The notes under the pieces: model-generated | Told to the model about the DNA's origin: nothing | What the model saw: the letters and a program-made list of their open reading frames with translations, nothing else | Database searches by the model: none | Shown: in pieces, positions 35,930 through 44,441 of the stretch | Layout: every line of letters starts with the position of its first letter | Numbering within the stretch: the first letter of the stretch is position 1 | NCBI GenBank assembly: GCA_031277685.1 | Contig: JAITLV010000340.1 | Coordinates: 62,001 to 126,000 of the forward strand | DNA: 64,000 bases | Source of the DNA: Sphingobacterium sp. | Lineage (GTDB): Bacteria > Bacteroidota > Bacteroidia > Sphingobacteriales > Sphingobacteriaceae | Reading direction: 5' to 3' | Translations under genes and position numbers: made by a program

Positions 35930-37591
35930 ATGGAAAATAAAACGATCTCAAAAATTTTCAAATTGTGTAGCCAATTAATGGAACTTCACAACGAAAATCC
36001 ATTTCGAACAAAGGCTATGGCAAGCGCATCTTTCAAATTGGACAAACTACCTTTTCGTATTGATGAAGCTTCGCTTGAGGAATTGAGTGCACAGCAGGGT
36101 ATCGGAAAAAGTACCGCTGAAAAGGCAAAAGAGGTCGTACAAACCGGTACATTCAAGGAGCTTCAGGAGCTACTGGCAAATACACCATCGGGCGTTGTTG
36201 AAATGTTAAACATCAAAGGCCTAGGCCCTAAAAAGGTGCAGATTATCTGGCAAGATCTGGGAATTGAAAGCGTAGGTGAGTTATTATATGCCTGCAATGA
36301 GAACCGCCTTGTTGAAGCTAAGGGATTTGGATTAAAAACACAGGAGGAGATAAAGAAATCCATCGAATTTTCGATATCAAATCAAGGCTGGTTCCTGTAT
36401 GCCAAAGTCCTCTCCCAAGCTGAGAACTTTTATACTATTTTAAAAACACATTTCCCTTCTTCTCTCCTATCTTTTACCGGAGATTTTAGAAGAAAGTGTG
36501 AGGTATTAAGTACAGTAGATTTGCTCATTTCTGAAAATATCGATGCTGTAGAAAAATTCCTAGGTAATTATACTTTGGTTGAAAAAACGGAAAATTCACT
36601 GGAAATCACGGATGAATTAGGTTTTACATTCAAGGTGTTCAGTACGAATATCAATGATTTCTGGCGCGATCTCATTCTAAGTACCGGATCGACCGCACAT
36701 TTGGATCTTTTATTCAATATTCTTTCTGATCTTCCTTCGCTCTCCAGTGAGGAAGCTATTTACCGCAATTTAAGGCTTGACTATATTGAGCCTGAACTAC
36801 GCGAAGGTCTAGATGAAATTGATCGTGCCCAAAATCACACCTTACCGCATTTAATACAATTTAAAGATCTGAAGGGTACTTTACACAACCACTCGACATA
36901 TAGTGATGGTGTACATAGCCTGGAACAGATGGCAGTTTATTGTAAAGACAATTTAGGACTGGAATACTTAGGTATATGTGATCACTCACGCACTGCCGTA
37001 TATGCAAACGGACTTTCTATTGAACGATTGGAAGAACAGTGGAAGGAAATCACTGCATTAAATGAAAAATTATCGCCTTTTAAAATCTTTAGAGGGATAG
37101 AGTCTGATATCTTAAGTGATGGATCGCTCGATTACCCTGATGATGTGCTGGCAAAATTTGATTTCGTTGTCGCATCTGTTCACTCCAACTTAAAGATGGA
37201 TGAAGACAAAGCAACCGCGCGATTGATCAAAGCAATTGAAAACCCCTATACAACCATTTTAGGACACCCAACAGGCCGTCTTTTATTGAGTAGATCCGGT
37301 TATCCGATAGACTATAAAAAAATAATTGACGCCTGCGCAGCAAACCATGTTGTCATTGAAATCAATGCAAATCCTTTAAGACTAGATTTGGACTGGAAAT
37401 GGCATCGTTATGCAGTTGAAAAAGGTGTATTGCTATCTATTAACCCTGATGCCCACCGAACTGAAGGTCTACTGGACATGCATTATGGTGTTTTTGTGGC
37501 GCAAAAAGGTGGACTTGAGGCTAAAAACTGTCTGAACACATACTCCCTGGCAGAGATTACAGCATATTTTATAAACCGTAAATCGTTATAA
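35930..37591 (+). CDS. polX: PolX-like protein: HhH + degenerate polymerase core + PHP domain
   Basis: 553 residues, the usual PolX length. Residues 1-150 have helix-hairpin-helix repeats (QQGIGKSTAEKA, IKGLGPKKV). The polymerase palm should carry G-S-x-R-R ... D-x-D, but here it reads TGDFRRKCEVLSTVDLLI (183-200): Ser is Asp185 and the first catalytic Asp is Thr195, leaving only Asp197. The PHP exonuclease domain begins at His319-x-His321 (LHNHSTYSDG) and keeps CDHSR, IEINANPLRLD and NPDAH. I infer an active PHP nuclease with a non-functional polymerase. ybaK follows after 8 bases. Confidence 0.88.
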   Translation: MENKTISKIFKLCSQLMELHNENPFRTKAMASASFKLDKLPFRIDEASLEELSAQQGIGKSTAEKAKEVVQTGTFKELQELLANTPSGVVEMLNIKGLGPKKVQIIWQDLGIESVGELLYACNENRLVEAKGFGLKTQEEIKKSIEFSISNQGWFLYAKVLSQAENFYTILKTHFPSSLLSFTGDFRRKCEVLSTVDLLISENIDAVEKFLGNYTLVEKTENSLEITDELGFTFKVFSTNINDFWRDLILSTGSTAHLDLLFNILSDLPSLSSEEAIYRNLRLDYIEPELREGLDEIDRAQNHTLPHLIQFKDLKGTLHNHSTYSDGVHSLEQMAVYCKDNLGLEYLGICDHSRTAVYANGLSIERLEEQWKEITALNEKLSPFKIFRGIESDILSDGSLDYPDDVLAKFDFVVASVHSNLKMDEDKATARLIKAIENPYTTILGHPTGRLLLSRSGYPIDYKKIIDACAANHVVIEINANPLRLDLDWKWHRYAVEKGVLLSINPDAHRTEGLLDMHYGVFVAQKGGLEAKNCLNTYSLAEITAYFINRKSL

Positions 37592-37599
37592 CGTTTTTT

Positions 37600-38076
37600 A
37601 TGTCGCATAAAACCAATGCGGTCCGTCTCTTGGATACAGCAAAAGTAAACTATGATTTAAGAGAATATGAAGTGGACGACGAGAATGTCAGTGCGGAACA
37701 TGTTGCCTTGTCCCTGGGCCTGTTACCTGAAACACTTTATAAAACGCTAGTGTTGAAAGGGAATAAAGATTCCTTTATTGTCGCTGTAATTCCAGGAAAT
37801 GCCCATCTTGATTTAAAAAAGATAGCAAAAGCGTCAGGTAATAAAAATTGTGAAATGCTCCCCATGAAAGACCTGCTCGCTGTAACAGGCTATATCCGTG
37901 GGGGCTGCTCACCTATCGGTATGAAGAAATTATTTCCAACGTTTATCGAAGAAGCCGCTCAGTTAGAACAGGAAATTTCCGTAAGCGCTGGAAAACGAGG
38001 CCTTCAGATGATCTTAAATCCCATTGATCTAGCCACAATGACCCAAGCGACCTGGTCAGACTTAATTAGCCTTTAG
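37600..38076 (+). CDS. ybaK: Cys-tRNA(Pro)/Cys-tRNA(Cys) deacylase YbaK
   Basis: 158 residues. YbaK/EbsC fold: TNAVRLLDTAKVNYDLREYE, a conserved lysine in TLYKTLVLKG, GNAHLDLKKIAKASG, and GYIRGGCSPIGMKK, which surrounds the substrate pocket. The enzyme removes mischarged Cys from tRNA(Pro). It lies 8 bases after the PolX-like gene and is surely co-transcribed with it. Confidence 0.93.
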   Translation: MSHKTNAVRLLDTAKVNYDLREYEVDDENVSAEHVALSLGLLPETLYKTLVLKGNKDSFIVAVIPGNAHLDLKKIAKASGNKNCEMLPMKDLLAVTGYIRGGCSPIGMKKLFPTFIEEAAQLEQEISVSAGKRGLQMILNPIDLATMTQATWSDLISL

Positions 38077-38096
38077 CCGAATTCTTTGCTCAATTT

Positions 38097-38864
38097 CTAC
38101 CGTTTACGTCCATACAATAAAATACGTTTAAAAGGATAGATCGCTGGAAATTTTGAAAAATACTGTTTTATACGGGCTTGAAAATCTTGAATAAAAACAC
38201 TCCGTTTCCCTTCTTCCAATCGTTCGATATAGGGAATTAATGCCGATCCGGAGATAAAGTTATAAAGGACATGTGAGTCTGCTGCAACAATTGGATATAT
38301 ACGAAGAGAGAGCTCCAATTGCTCCAAGCCCCCATCAAACAGAATCTGCGTATAATTATCTATATTTAAGACCGACGAAGGTCGATTCCAATGGCCAAGG
38401 TCAGTGCGGTAAGGTTCCTCGTCAGCCATCCCAAAGAGAATTTTATTCAATATATTTTCTGGTTGATAAGGCATCTGAACAGCCAGTTGCCCACCACTAT
38501 TTAATTTGGAAATAAGACGTGGGAAAAGCGTTTCGTGCCCATCCAACCATTGTAAAGCCGCATTGCTGAATATTAAATCCCAACTGTCCGTTGCCTGAAG
38601 AAATTCTTCAACACTACTATTTTCAAATTTTAGGTTCTCTTTTTCAAGTTTCCTACTTTCCGATAGCATTTCCCGGGAGGAATCAATACCAAGAAATGTG
38701 GCATCTGGAAATTTATCACTTAAAATTGCGGTCTGTTCGCCTGTACCGCATCCGAGATCTACCGCTTTCATTGGCACTTCAGCAGCTATTAATTCGGATA
38801 GATCAAAAAAGGGTTTAAAACGAATATCTTTAAATTGATTATAGATAACTGGATTCCAAGGCAT
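38097..38864 (-). CDS. tam: Trans-aconitate 2-methyltransferase-like SAM methyltransferase
   Basis: 255 residues. It starts PWNPVIYNQFKDIRFKPFFD, the typical Tam opening, followed by the SAM loop VDLGCGTGEQT, acidic FLGIDSSREML, and FSNAALQWL before the last Rossmann strand, a Tam-specific phrase. The enzyme methylates trans-aconitate, removing an aconitase inhibitor. The general class is certain; the exact substrate is inferred from similarity to E. coli Tam. Confidence 0.8.
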   Translation of the reverse strand: MPWNPVIYNQFKDIRFKPFFDLSELIAAEVPMKAVDLGCGTGEQTAILSDKFPDATFLGIDSSREMLSESRKLEKENLKFENSSVEEFLQATDSWDLIFSNAALQWLDGHETLFPRLISKLNSGGQLAVQMPYQPENILNKILFGMADEEPYRTDLGHWNRPSSVLNIDNYTQILFDGGLEQLELSLRIYPIVAADSHVLYNFISGSALIPYIERLEEGKRSVFIQDFQARIKQYFSKFPAIYPFKRILLYGRKR

Positions 38865-38907
38865 ACTATTTTTTATTTTAAATTTCTACAGATTGATAAG
38901 ATAATTA

Positions 38908-39891
38908 TTATTTAAACAACATTAAAATTTCAGCGGTATCGACTTTTCCAAAATATGAGCTTAGATCTACGGAATTCAACAGCCTATTGATTTCCTCTAA
39001 TTGGTGTTTTCTGCCAATCAATAACTGCTCTAATTCGTGAATGGATCCAGACGCAAAGAAGTCTCCGAAAATTTTTGCCTGCTCGATATACCCTTTATGT
39101 ACATCTAAATGTAATTCAATAAAACCTGCAGGAATCTTGATCGCTTTTTTAAAATTATAATTAGGGGAGAAACCAAAATTCCATTCCCAGGTTTGATATT
39201 TCTTCCGTACTAAATCTTCAATGTTCTGAATATCAATTGGCGAAAACCGCATGATCTCCGCACGAGGATTTTCCTGCTGCATCTCGGCTATCAATAGCTC
39301 CTTAAATTTTGTTGTTGTAAAACCCGATGGTAGATAACCGATAAGATTAGTCACACGTGCACGGTTGGACTTTACAGCTTTATCAACAAATTTAAGCGGA
39401 TTTACCTTCAACGCATCGCTTAAGATCTGCATTTGTGAATCAATTAAAATAGTGCCATGTTGAATCATTTTACCATTTTTTGCAAGTTTGGCATTTCCAC
39501 TAAACTTTTTCCCATCAACCAGAAGGTCATTTCTTCCCTCCAATTTTGCTGGAATACCCAATTTATTCAAAACAGAAACAATCGGTTGGGTAAAAGTTGA
39601 AAAATCCATAAAATCGAGATTTCCCAACAGCGTATGAAATGAAAAGTTGAGATTTCCTAAGTCATGGTACACCGCACCGCCTCCGGACATTCGCCGAACA
39701 ACCTTAATCTTATTATCGTTCACATAATCAAGATTTATTTCGGCCAATGTATTTTGGAACTTACCAATAATAATGGACGGATCATTGACATACAGCAAAA
39801 AGATAGGTTCTTCCGGGTATTTTGTCAACAGATATTCCTCAGAGGCAATATTAAAATAGGCATCATGGGAAGGAGAATCTATAATAAACAT
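38908..39891 (-). CDS. lplA: Lipoate-protein ligase A
   Basis: 327 residues from ATG 39891; the in-frame upstream codons do not match the family. It has RRMSGGGAVYHDLGNLNFSF, the lipoate/ATP loop, then GRNDLLVDGKKFSGNAKLAK with the catalytic lysine and QHGTILI. The C-terminal accessory domain is present. It attaches scavenged lipoate to 2-oxoacid dehydrogenase and glycine-cleavage subunits in the cytosol. It lies about 44 bases from the Tam gene in the same direction. Confidence 0.93.
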   Translation of the reverse strand: MFIIDSPSHDAYFNIASEEYLLTKYPEEPIFLLYVNDPSIIIGKFQNTLAEINLDYVNDNKIKVVRRMSGGGAVYHDLGNLNFSFHTLLGNLDFMDFSTFTQPIVSVLNKLGIPAKLEGRNDLLVDGKKFSGNAKLAKNGKMIQHGTILIDSQMQILSDALKVNPLKFVDKAVKSNRARVTNLIGYLPSGFTTTKFKELLIAEMQQENPRAEIMRFSPIDIQNIEDLVRKKYQTWEWNFGFSPNYNFKKAIKIPAGFIELHLDVHKGYIEQAKIFGDFFASGSIHELEQLLIGRKHQLEEINRLLNSVDLSSYFGKVDTAEILMLFK

Positions 39892-39989
39892 CTTATTTTT
39901 ATATTTACCTAAAATTACCAAGAATTTAAATGGATTGATTCATTTAAAACTCATAATTTTATCCCGTGAGCCTTTTTCTCACCTATTAG

Positions 39990-41003
39990 CTAATCATCCA
40001 GAGAATTTTTACCCAATCCTATTTTTTCTTCAAGATTTCGGATTATTGCCGTGGAGAAATCCTCTTTTACAAGCTCCTCTGTTTGGCATAAAGCTCCAGG
40101 GCTAAAAACATTAATTTCCATAATTCGGTCTCCTACAATATCCAATCCGACAAAATACATTCCGTCATGAATTAATTTGTCCTTAATTTTATCAACCATA
40201 GTCAGCAACTCGGGTGAAATAATTGCTGCTTGGGTTTTTGCACCTTGATGTACATTGCTTCTAATCTCATTCCCCTGTTGAATACGATGCACCGCAGCAT
40301 GTTTTCCATTGATTGAAATTGGTTCGCCATTCAACAAAAAGAATCGTATATCGCCCCCTGCTGCTTCCGGAAGATACTCCTGTCCAATGACATAGCCATC
40401 CCTTGCTATCGCCTCCATGGTTTGCTTTAAATTCTGTCGGTTGTCTTTATTAATCAAAAAGACGTTTTTCCCACCTGAACCTTTTAAAGGTTTTAAAATA
40501 ATCAGTTTATTTTGTTGTTCAAAAAACTCAACCACATCGGTATAATTCCTTGTTACAATTGTTTTGGGCCGAATAGATTCATCAAAACCTTCTAAGTACA
40601 ACTTGTTGCTTGCGCGCCCCAGACTATCGGGATCATTAATAACCAGTACACCTTTTTCTTTCAATAATGATGCGAACTGTAAAGCTGATGAAGCAGCCCA
40701 TGGTCGATTTACCATATCCAAAACGGGATCAAATCTAAGCCAAACGACATCCATTTTTTCCATATTCATTTTCGTCTTAGTGGTGGCTCTTAAGACCTCC
40801 ATCAAGAAGGTTGTAGTGGTAATCGCTTGAGCAGGCAACACCTCGCGTACATGCGCAGCAATATGAGCAGATTCATAATAAAAATCCGCTAATCCAATAT
40901 AGTAGATCTCATGTCCCCTCTGGTGTGCCTTCAATGCGAGAAGGCTTGTTGTAAAACGATCAGTTTCCTTATGCGTTTGATTAATAACAAATGCTATCTT
41001 CAT
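39990..41003 (-). CDS. Glutathione synthetase-like ATP-grasp ligase
   Basis: 337 residues. GshB-type layout: an N-terminal Rossmann-like part (KIAFVINQTHKETDRFTTSL), W-L-R-F-D-P-V-L-D-M and INDPDSLGRASNKLYL, then the ATP-grasp core with ILKPLKGSGGKN, GQEYLPEAAGGDIRFFLLNG and MEINVFSPGAL. No gshA is nearby and Bacteroidota mostly lack glutathione. With its two neighbours, a peptidase and an amidohydrolase, a peptide or amino acid ligation in another pathway is more likely. It follows the QEGLA gene by 13 bases. Confidence 0.85.
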   Translation of the reverse strand: MKIAFVINQTHKETDRFTTSLLALKAHQRGHEIYYIGLADFYYESAHIAAHVREVLPAQAITTTTFLMEVLRATTKTKMNMEKMDVVWLRFDPVLDMVNRPWAASSALQFASLLKEKGVLVINDPDSLGRASNKLYLEGFDESIRPKTIVTRNYTDVVEFFEQQNKLIILKPLKGSGGKNVFLINKDNRQNLKQTMEAIARDGYVIGQEYLPEAAGGDIRFFLLNGEPISINGKHAAVHRIQQGNEIRSNVHQGAKTQAAIISPELLTMVDKIKDKLIHDGMYFVGLDIVGDRIMEINVFSPGALCQTEELVKEDFSTAIIRNLEEKIGLGKNSLDD

Positions 41004-41016
41004 ATAATGTCGTTAA

Positions 41017-42849
41017 TTATTGTATCATTTGAAATATTCCTTTGCTTTTCTTGAGGTTCGTCAGAACCTCTTTATAAGGCGATGTTAAGAATTTAGGTGT
41101 CAAAACCGGTGCATTCAAGATCCCTTTAAGCATTAATTCTTCGACAATGGGGATGTAATCTTCCCTAATCTTCCCCATAGTCAATAAAGTGAGATCCCGC
41201 CCACTTTTTATATAATTTATCAATTCGATCAAACCGCTAAGGTATAACGCATCCTTTGTAAGCCCGCCGCTTCTGAAAACACGCATGGTCATCTGGAATG
41301 CTGTTTCAGGTAAAAACTGGTATTTATCGACTAACAGGGCAAATGTATCCAGAAAAGTGTTTCCTTGCTGCATATGAAATACCGCAACAACACGCCCAGC
41401 TAGTATACGTAGCCGATTATTCGTCAATCCACCAACCAAATACTCCGCTAGCACGGCTAGCCCCTCTTGAAGTTTTTCATAACCAGGAACCCCTAGTCTG
41501 AAAAGACTGAAAGGCTGTTGTTTACCATTATAATAAGTAACGATGTGCGTCCCTACCTCGTGTTGGATCAATGCCTGCACTCTATTTCGTGGCAAACTAT
41601 ATTGCTTACTGATATTTAACACCCCTTGATTCACCATGACACCGTAGATATCATCCCGAAGACGGACAGTAGTCGCAAAATTGGGGTCCTGGATTTTTAA
41701 GTAATCTAACTCTTCCTGAGCCAATTTTGCAAACTCCTCCGCATAGACAATATCTTCTTCCTTTGGCCTATTTTCTCTATCCATCACTGTAATTGTTAAT
41801 ATGGCCTGCGCTTTCTCTAGAAGTTTTTCATTAACCGTACCAAACACCTGCATACTACCGAGTAAAAAGCCCTCTTTTCCGCGCTCGCTTAACATGCTCA
41901 TCATCTGATCCAGCTCTTTGCGTTTATCGCGAAACAAATAGGCAATCGAAGGATCGTAAAGATCTTCGATATGCAGATTATACAGGTTGCGTTTGATAAT
42001 ATCAGGATCAATGGGCATGGGCCGATAACGGAAAACGGGAACCTTACGATAATTTCCTTTTTTGAACTGTAGCCATGCGTCATAAGAATTTGTAGGTGTA
42101 ATCAGCAATAAAAAATCAAAGCGCTGGCTTTCACGTGCTAGTTTTTGATCGATTTCCCAAGCTAAAGGAAGCATTTTTTTGGGATGGCTAATCTTAAATG
42201 AAGTTGGTTTTGACAGTGTATGTATGCGAATAAATTCAAAAAATGTTTTGGACAAACTTCGGGATATAGCCTCACGAAAATGACGAAGATCAATGGGTAG
42301 TATTTGTTGGTTAGCTCCCAAAAGATACTTCGGCTTGATTTCTAATCCCATATACAAAATATTACTATTTAATTTATCCAGTTGTATACTCGCTGGGGAG
42401 AGGCTTTGTGTTGCATTTGTTTTCGAATCAGTTACAATTTCGACTTTAAGAATAGACTCCTCTGTTTCTAATTGTTTCACCAAATACTGCGCAACAGACT
42501 GGACATTTTTCCGGGCAATATGAATCTGAATATCCTCCTCTTGTCCGGGGGCTGCAGTCCATGCCTCAATAATAAGGCAGGCGCCAAATTCTTCGACAAG
42601 TTGATTGAGTATTGGCGCAATCCAACTTGATACATCCATATCAGGATCCTTAACCCTAAAATATGCAGGCTCTGATTTCACCAATTCAGCAAGCATCGGA
42701 TCTGGACTAAAAAATTGTCGATACAGAAATAAATACGGTACCACCTGATTAAATACCATTTTATTTTTTGGCGGTATCTGAACATGAAAAACTTCTTTAT
42801 TCTTGATCTTTTTTAGAATACCCGCTAGCTGCCTCGCATTATCTTTCAT
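41017..42849 (-). CDS. QEGLA-motif metallopeptidase (DUF1704/MATCAP family)
   Basis: 610 residues from ATG 42849; the longer TTG-started frame would overlap its neighbour by 38 bases. The zinc site is visible as His430-Glu-x-x-x-His435 (QHEVGTH) with Glu462 in the eponymous KLQEGLAVLAEYL. The family is named in bacteria for an effect on flavohemoglobin expression; its eukaryotic relatives (MATCAP) remove the C-terminal tyrosine of tubulin. It overlaps the N-formylglutamate amidohydrolase stop by 11 bases and precedes the ATP-grasp gene by 13, so the three form one operon. A bacterial substrate is unknown. Confidence 0.85.
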   Translation of the reverse strand: MKDNARQLAGILKKIKNKEVFHVQIPPKNKMVFNQVVPYLFLYRQFFSPDPMLAELVKSEPAYFRVKDPDMDVSSWIAPILNQLVEEFGACLIIEAWTAAPGQEEDIQIHIARKNVQSVAQYLVKQLETEESILKVEIVTDSKTNATQSLSPASIQLDKLNSNILYMGLEIKPKYLLGANQQILPIDLRHFREAISRSLSKTFFEFIRIHTLSKPTSFKISHPKKMLPLAWEIDQKLARESQRFDFLLLITPTNSYDAWLQFKKGNYRKVPVFRYRPMPIDPDIIKRNLYNLHIEDLYDPSIAYLFRDKRKELDQMMSMLSERGKEGFLLGSMQVFGTVNEKLLEKAQAILTITVMDRENRPKEEDIVYAEEFAKLAQEELDYLKIQDPNFATTVRLRDDIYGVMVNQGVLNISKQYSLPRNRVQALIQHEVGTHIVTYYNGKQQPFSLFRLGVPGYEKLQEGLAVLAEYLVGGLTNNRLRILAGRVVAVFHMQQGNTFLDTFALLVDKYQFLPETAFQMTMRVFRSGGLTKDALYLSGLIELINYIKSGRDLTLLTMGKIREDYIPIVEELMLKGILNAPVLTPKFLTSPYKEVLTNLKKSKGIFQMIQ

Positions 42850-43618
42850 ACGCAAAATAGGATTCAAGGGTTTCAATACTCTGCATTAAAAGCTGCTTAT
42901 ACTCCTGTAACTTTTGAGGAAAAACCTCTCCTGTCCATTCATTCATAAAATCTTTCCGGAACTCAATGGAAAAAATGCAGCCCTTATCACCAAATTTCTC
43001 GTTTAAATAAGCAGACAAAAAACCACCTTTAAATTTGACATTCTCCCGAACATCATAGACCTGTCCATCTTTGCCGTTCCTAAGCGAATCCAAAAACAGC
43101 GCTGTCAATCCCTGCCATTTGAGGTGATTATGTGCTGTTCCAATATTAATCTGTGGATTATTTACCTCGTCAATGGGAGCATCTGGCCCATCCCGCCGTG
43201 CGTTATAGCTATGAATATCATAAACTACAAAATAGCCATACCGTTCAATCGTATGTTCAAGCTGTTGTACTATTTTTTGGTACAACATGTCATAAGATTC
43301 GTACAGTTGATTTTTAAATTGTGGCGGTAATTCCTCTCCCCACACTTGAATTCCCCAAGATTGTTCAGGGGTCAAATAAACTGCTCCGTCCTTGTTCCTA
43401 TTTAAATCCAATTGAAACCTCGAAGTGCCGCAAACAAAGCGATTAAAGGGCAATTCCGCCAAAATTGCAGTATAAGGATCCTCTTCCCGCAATCGATCGC
43501 TGGGAGAAATACACAAATGAGACTCTAAATCTGCATCAATATGATGGCCATCGTGGATGGCAAAAGCCCAAAAAGGACTTCTCTGATTTTCGAATTGATA
43601 AAGATAAGATAGGGACAT
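42839..43618 (-). CDS. N-formylglutamate amidohydrolase family protein
   Basis: 259 residues from ATG 43618 (eight codons inside the longer frame). FGase/HutG2 fold with AIHDGHHID near the start, a D-L-N-R-N-K-D motif after CGTSRFQL, V-V-Y-D-I-H-S-Y-N-A-R-R, NIGTAHNHLKWQG and a C-terminal IFSIEFRKDFMNEWTGE; these carry the zinc and catalytic His/Glu residues. No histidine-utilisation genes are near, so N-formylglutamate need not be the substrate. It is the first gene of the operon with the QEGLA peptidase and ATP-grasp enzyme. Confidence 0.85.
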   Translation of the reverse strand: MSLSYLYQFENQRSPFWAFAIHDGHHIDADLESHLCISPSDRLREEDPYTAILAELPFNRFVCGTSRFQLDLNRNKDGAVYLTPEQSWGIQVWGEELPPQFKNQLYESYDMLYQKIVQQLEHTIERYGYFVVYDIHSYNARRDGPDAPIDEVNNPQINIGTAHNHLKWQGLTALFLDSLRNGKDGQVYDVRENVKFKGGFLSAYLNEKFGDKGCIFSIEFRKDFMNEWTGEVFPQKLQEYKQLLMQSIETLESYFAYER

Positions 43619-43823
43619 GTATTTTATATTAAACAGTTTCACCGATTATTTGCTCACTCTGCTTAGATAAACGTTTACAAGCAACAAAAGGTTTGAAAAA
43701 TAAAATACTATAACGATTACACTGATACCCTACCTCGTACAACTATTGAAGAGCGTTAAAAATCGTTAAACCGGATGACGGATATAGGCATTGGCATCTT
43801 TCTTGAAAGTTGTTTATTAGTTT

Positions 43824-43889
43824 CATAAATTTAGGTTAATAATTAGTTAGTTTATAAAAAACCTGTTAGTCCCCGCTAACAGGTTTTTT
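43824..43889 (+). ncRNA. Small-RNA-like element, copy 1
   Basis: CATAAATTTAGGTTAATAAT continues as TAGTTAG, then a perfect 14-bp stem (43856-43869 with 43876-43889) around the loop TCCCCG, ending in a T-run. TAGTTTC just upstream resembles a -7 box. Its stem bases (AAACCTGTTAG) differ entirely from those of the other copies while pairing is kept: covariation that supports an RNA structure. Confidence 0.7.
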
Positions 43890-44031
43890 ATTTTTCTAAT
43901 ACGACAATATTATACATACTAGAATATTTTACCGAAAATCAATACAGAAATACTAAAAAATGTTAAAAAATCTTAAAAAGTAAAAATAGTTGAAACATTT
44001 TATGTTGGGATCACGTTATATAGGTACTTTT

Positions 44032-44092
44032 CATAAATTTAGGTTAATAATTGGTTAGGAAAACTCCTGTTGCTCCCCGCTTCAGGAGTTTT
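44032..44092 (+). ncRNA. Small-RNA-like element, copy 2
   Basis: The same conserved start as copy 1, then a 10-bp stem (44060-44069 with 44083-44092, bases AAACTCCTG) with an inner GC/GC pair around TCCCC, followed by T-rich sequence. The upstream TACTTTTC and a TTG 20 bases before it fit a Bacteroidota promoter. An RNA of about 60 nt is expected. Confidence 0.7.
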
Positions 44093-44318
44093 TGTTTATC
44101 AACCACTTACAATATCAATTACTGTAAATATTCAACCTCGAACCAAGGTGATAAACTAAATTTCATGTTTTAGCTTATCGGTCACAGACAGTTTTCCCAC
44201 GTCATTCAAATATTGAAGAATCAAAAACCATAGGTGAAATATTTGTTAACAAAAAAATGACAATATATTCATCTTAGGAAAATAAGTTTTGGCACAGGTA
44301 TTGCACTGTTTTAAGCAT

Positions 44319-44381
44319 TCATAAATTTAGGTTAATAATTGGTTAGTTAAAACACTTGAAGTTCCCCGCTTCAAGTGTTTT
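44319..44381 (+). ncRNA. Small-RNA-like element, copy 3
   Basis: The same conserved start, then a perfect 13-bp stem (44349-44361 with 44369-44381, bases AAAACACTTGAAG) around TTCCCCG and a T-run. The upstream promoter match is weaker than for copy 2. Confidence 0.7.
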
Positions 44382-44441
44382 TCGTTTATATGAGCCTGAT
44401 TTACAAAATTGTACAGATAAAAGTACACTGTATTAAATTTT

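Larger units (their letters stand above)
43619..44441. other. Intergenic region carrying three tandem small-RNA-like elements
   Basis: 823 bases between two leftward genes, with no coding frame. Three plus-strand copies of the element described below lie at 43824, 44032 and 44319; the DNA between them is unrelated AT-rich sequence, so only the elements themselves are conserved. Confidence 0.75.

Noticed and set aside
43824..44381. CRISPR array or insertion-sequence ends as explanation of the three repeats
   Set aside because: Repeats are 200-290 bases apart with unrelated spacers, carry terminator hairpins with covarying stems, and have no target duplications or transposase.
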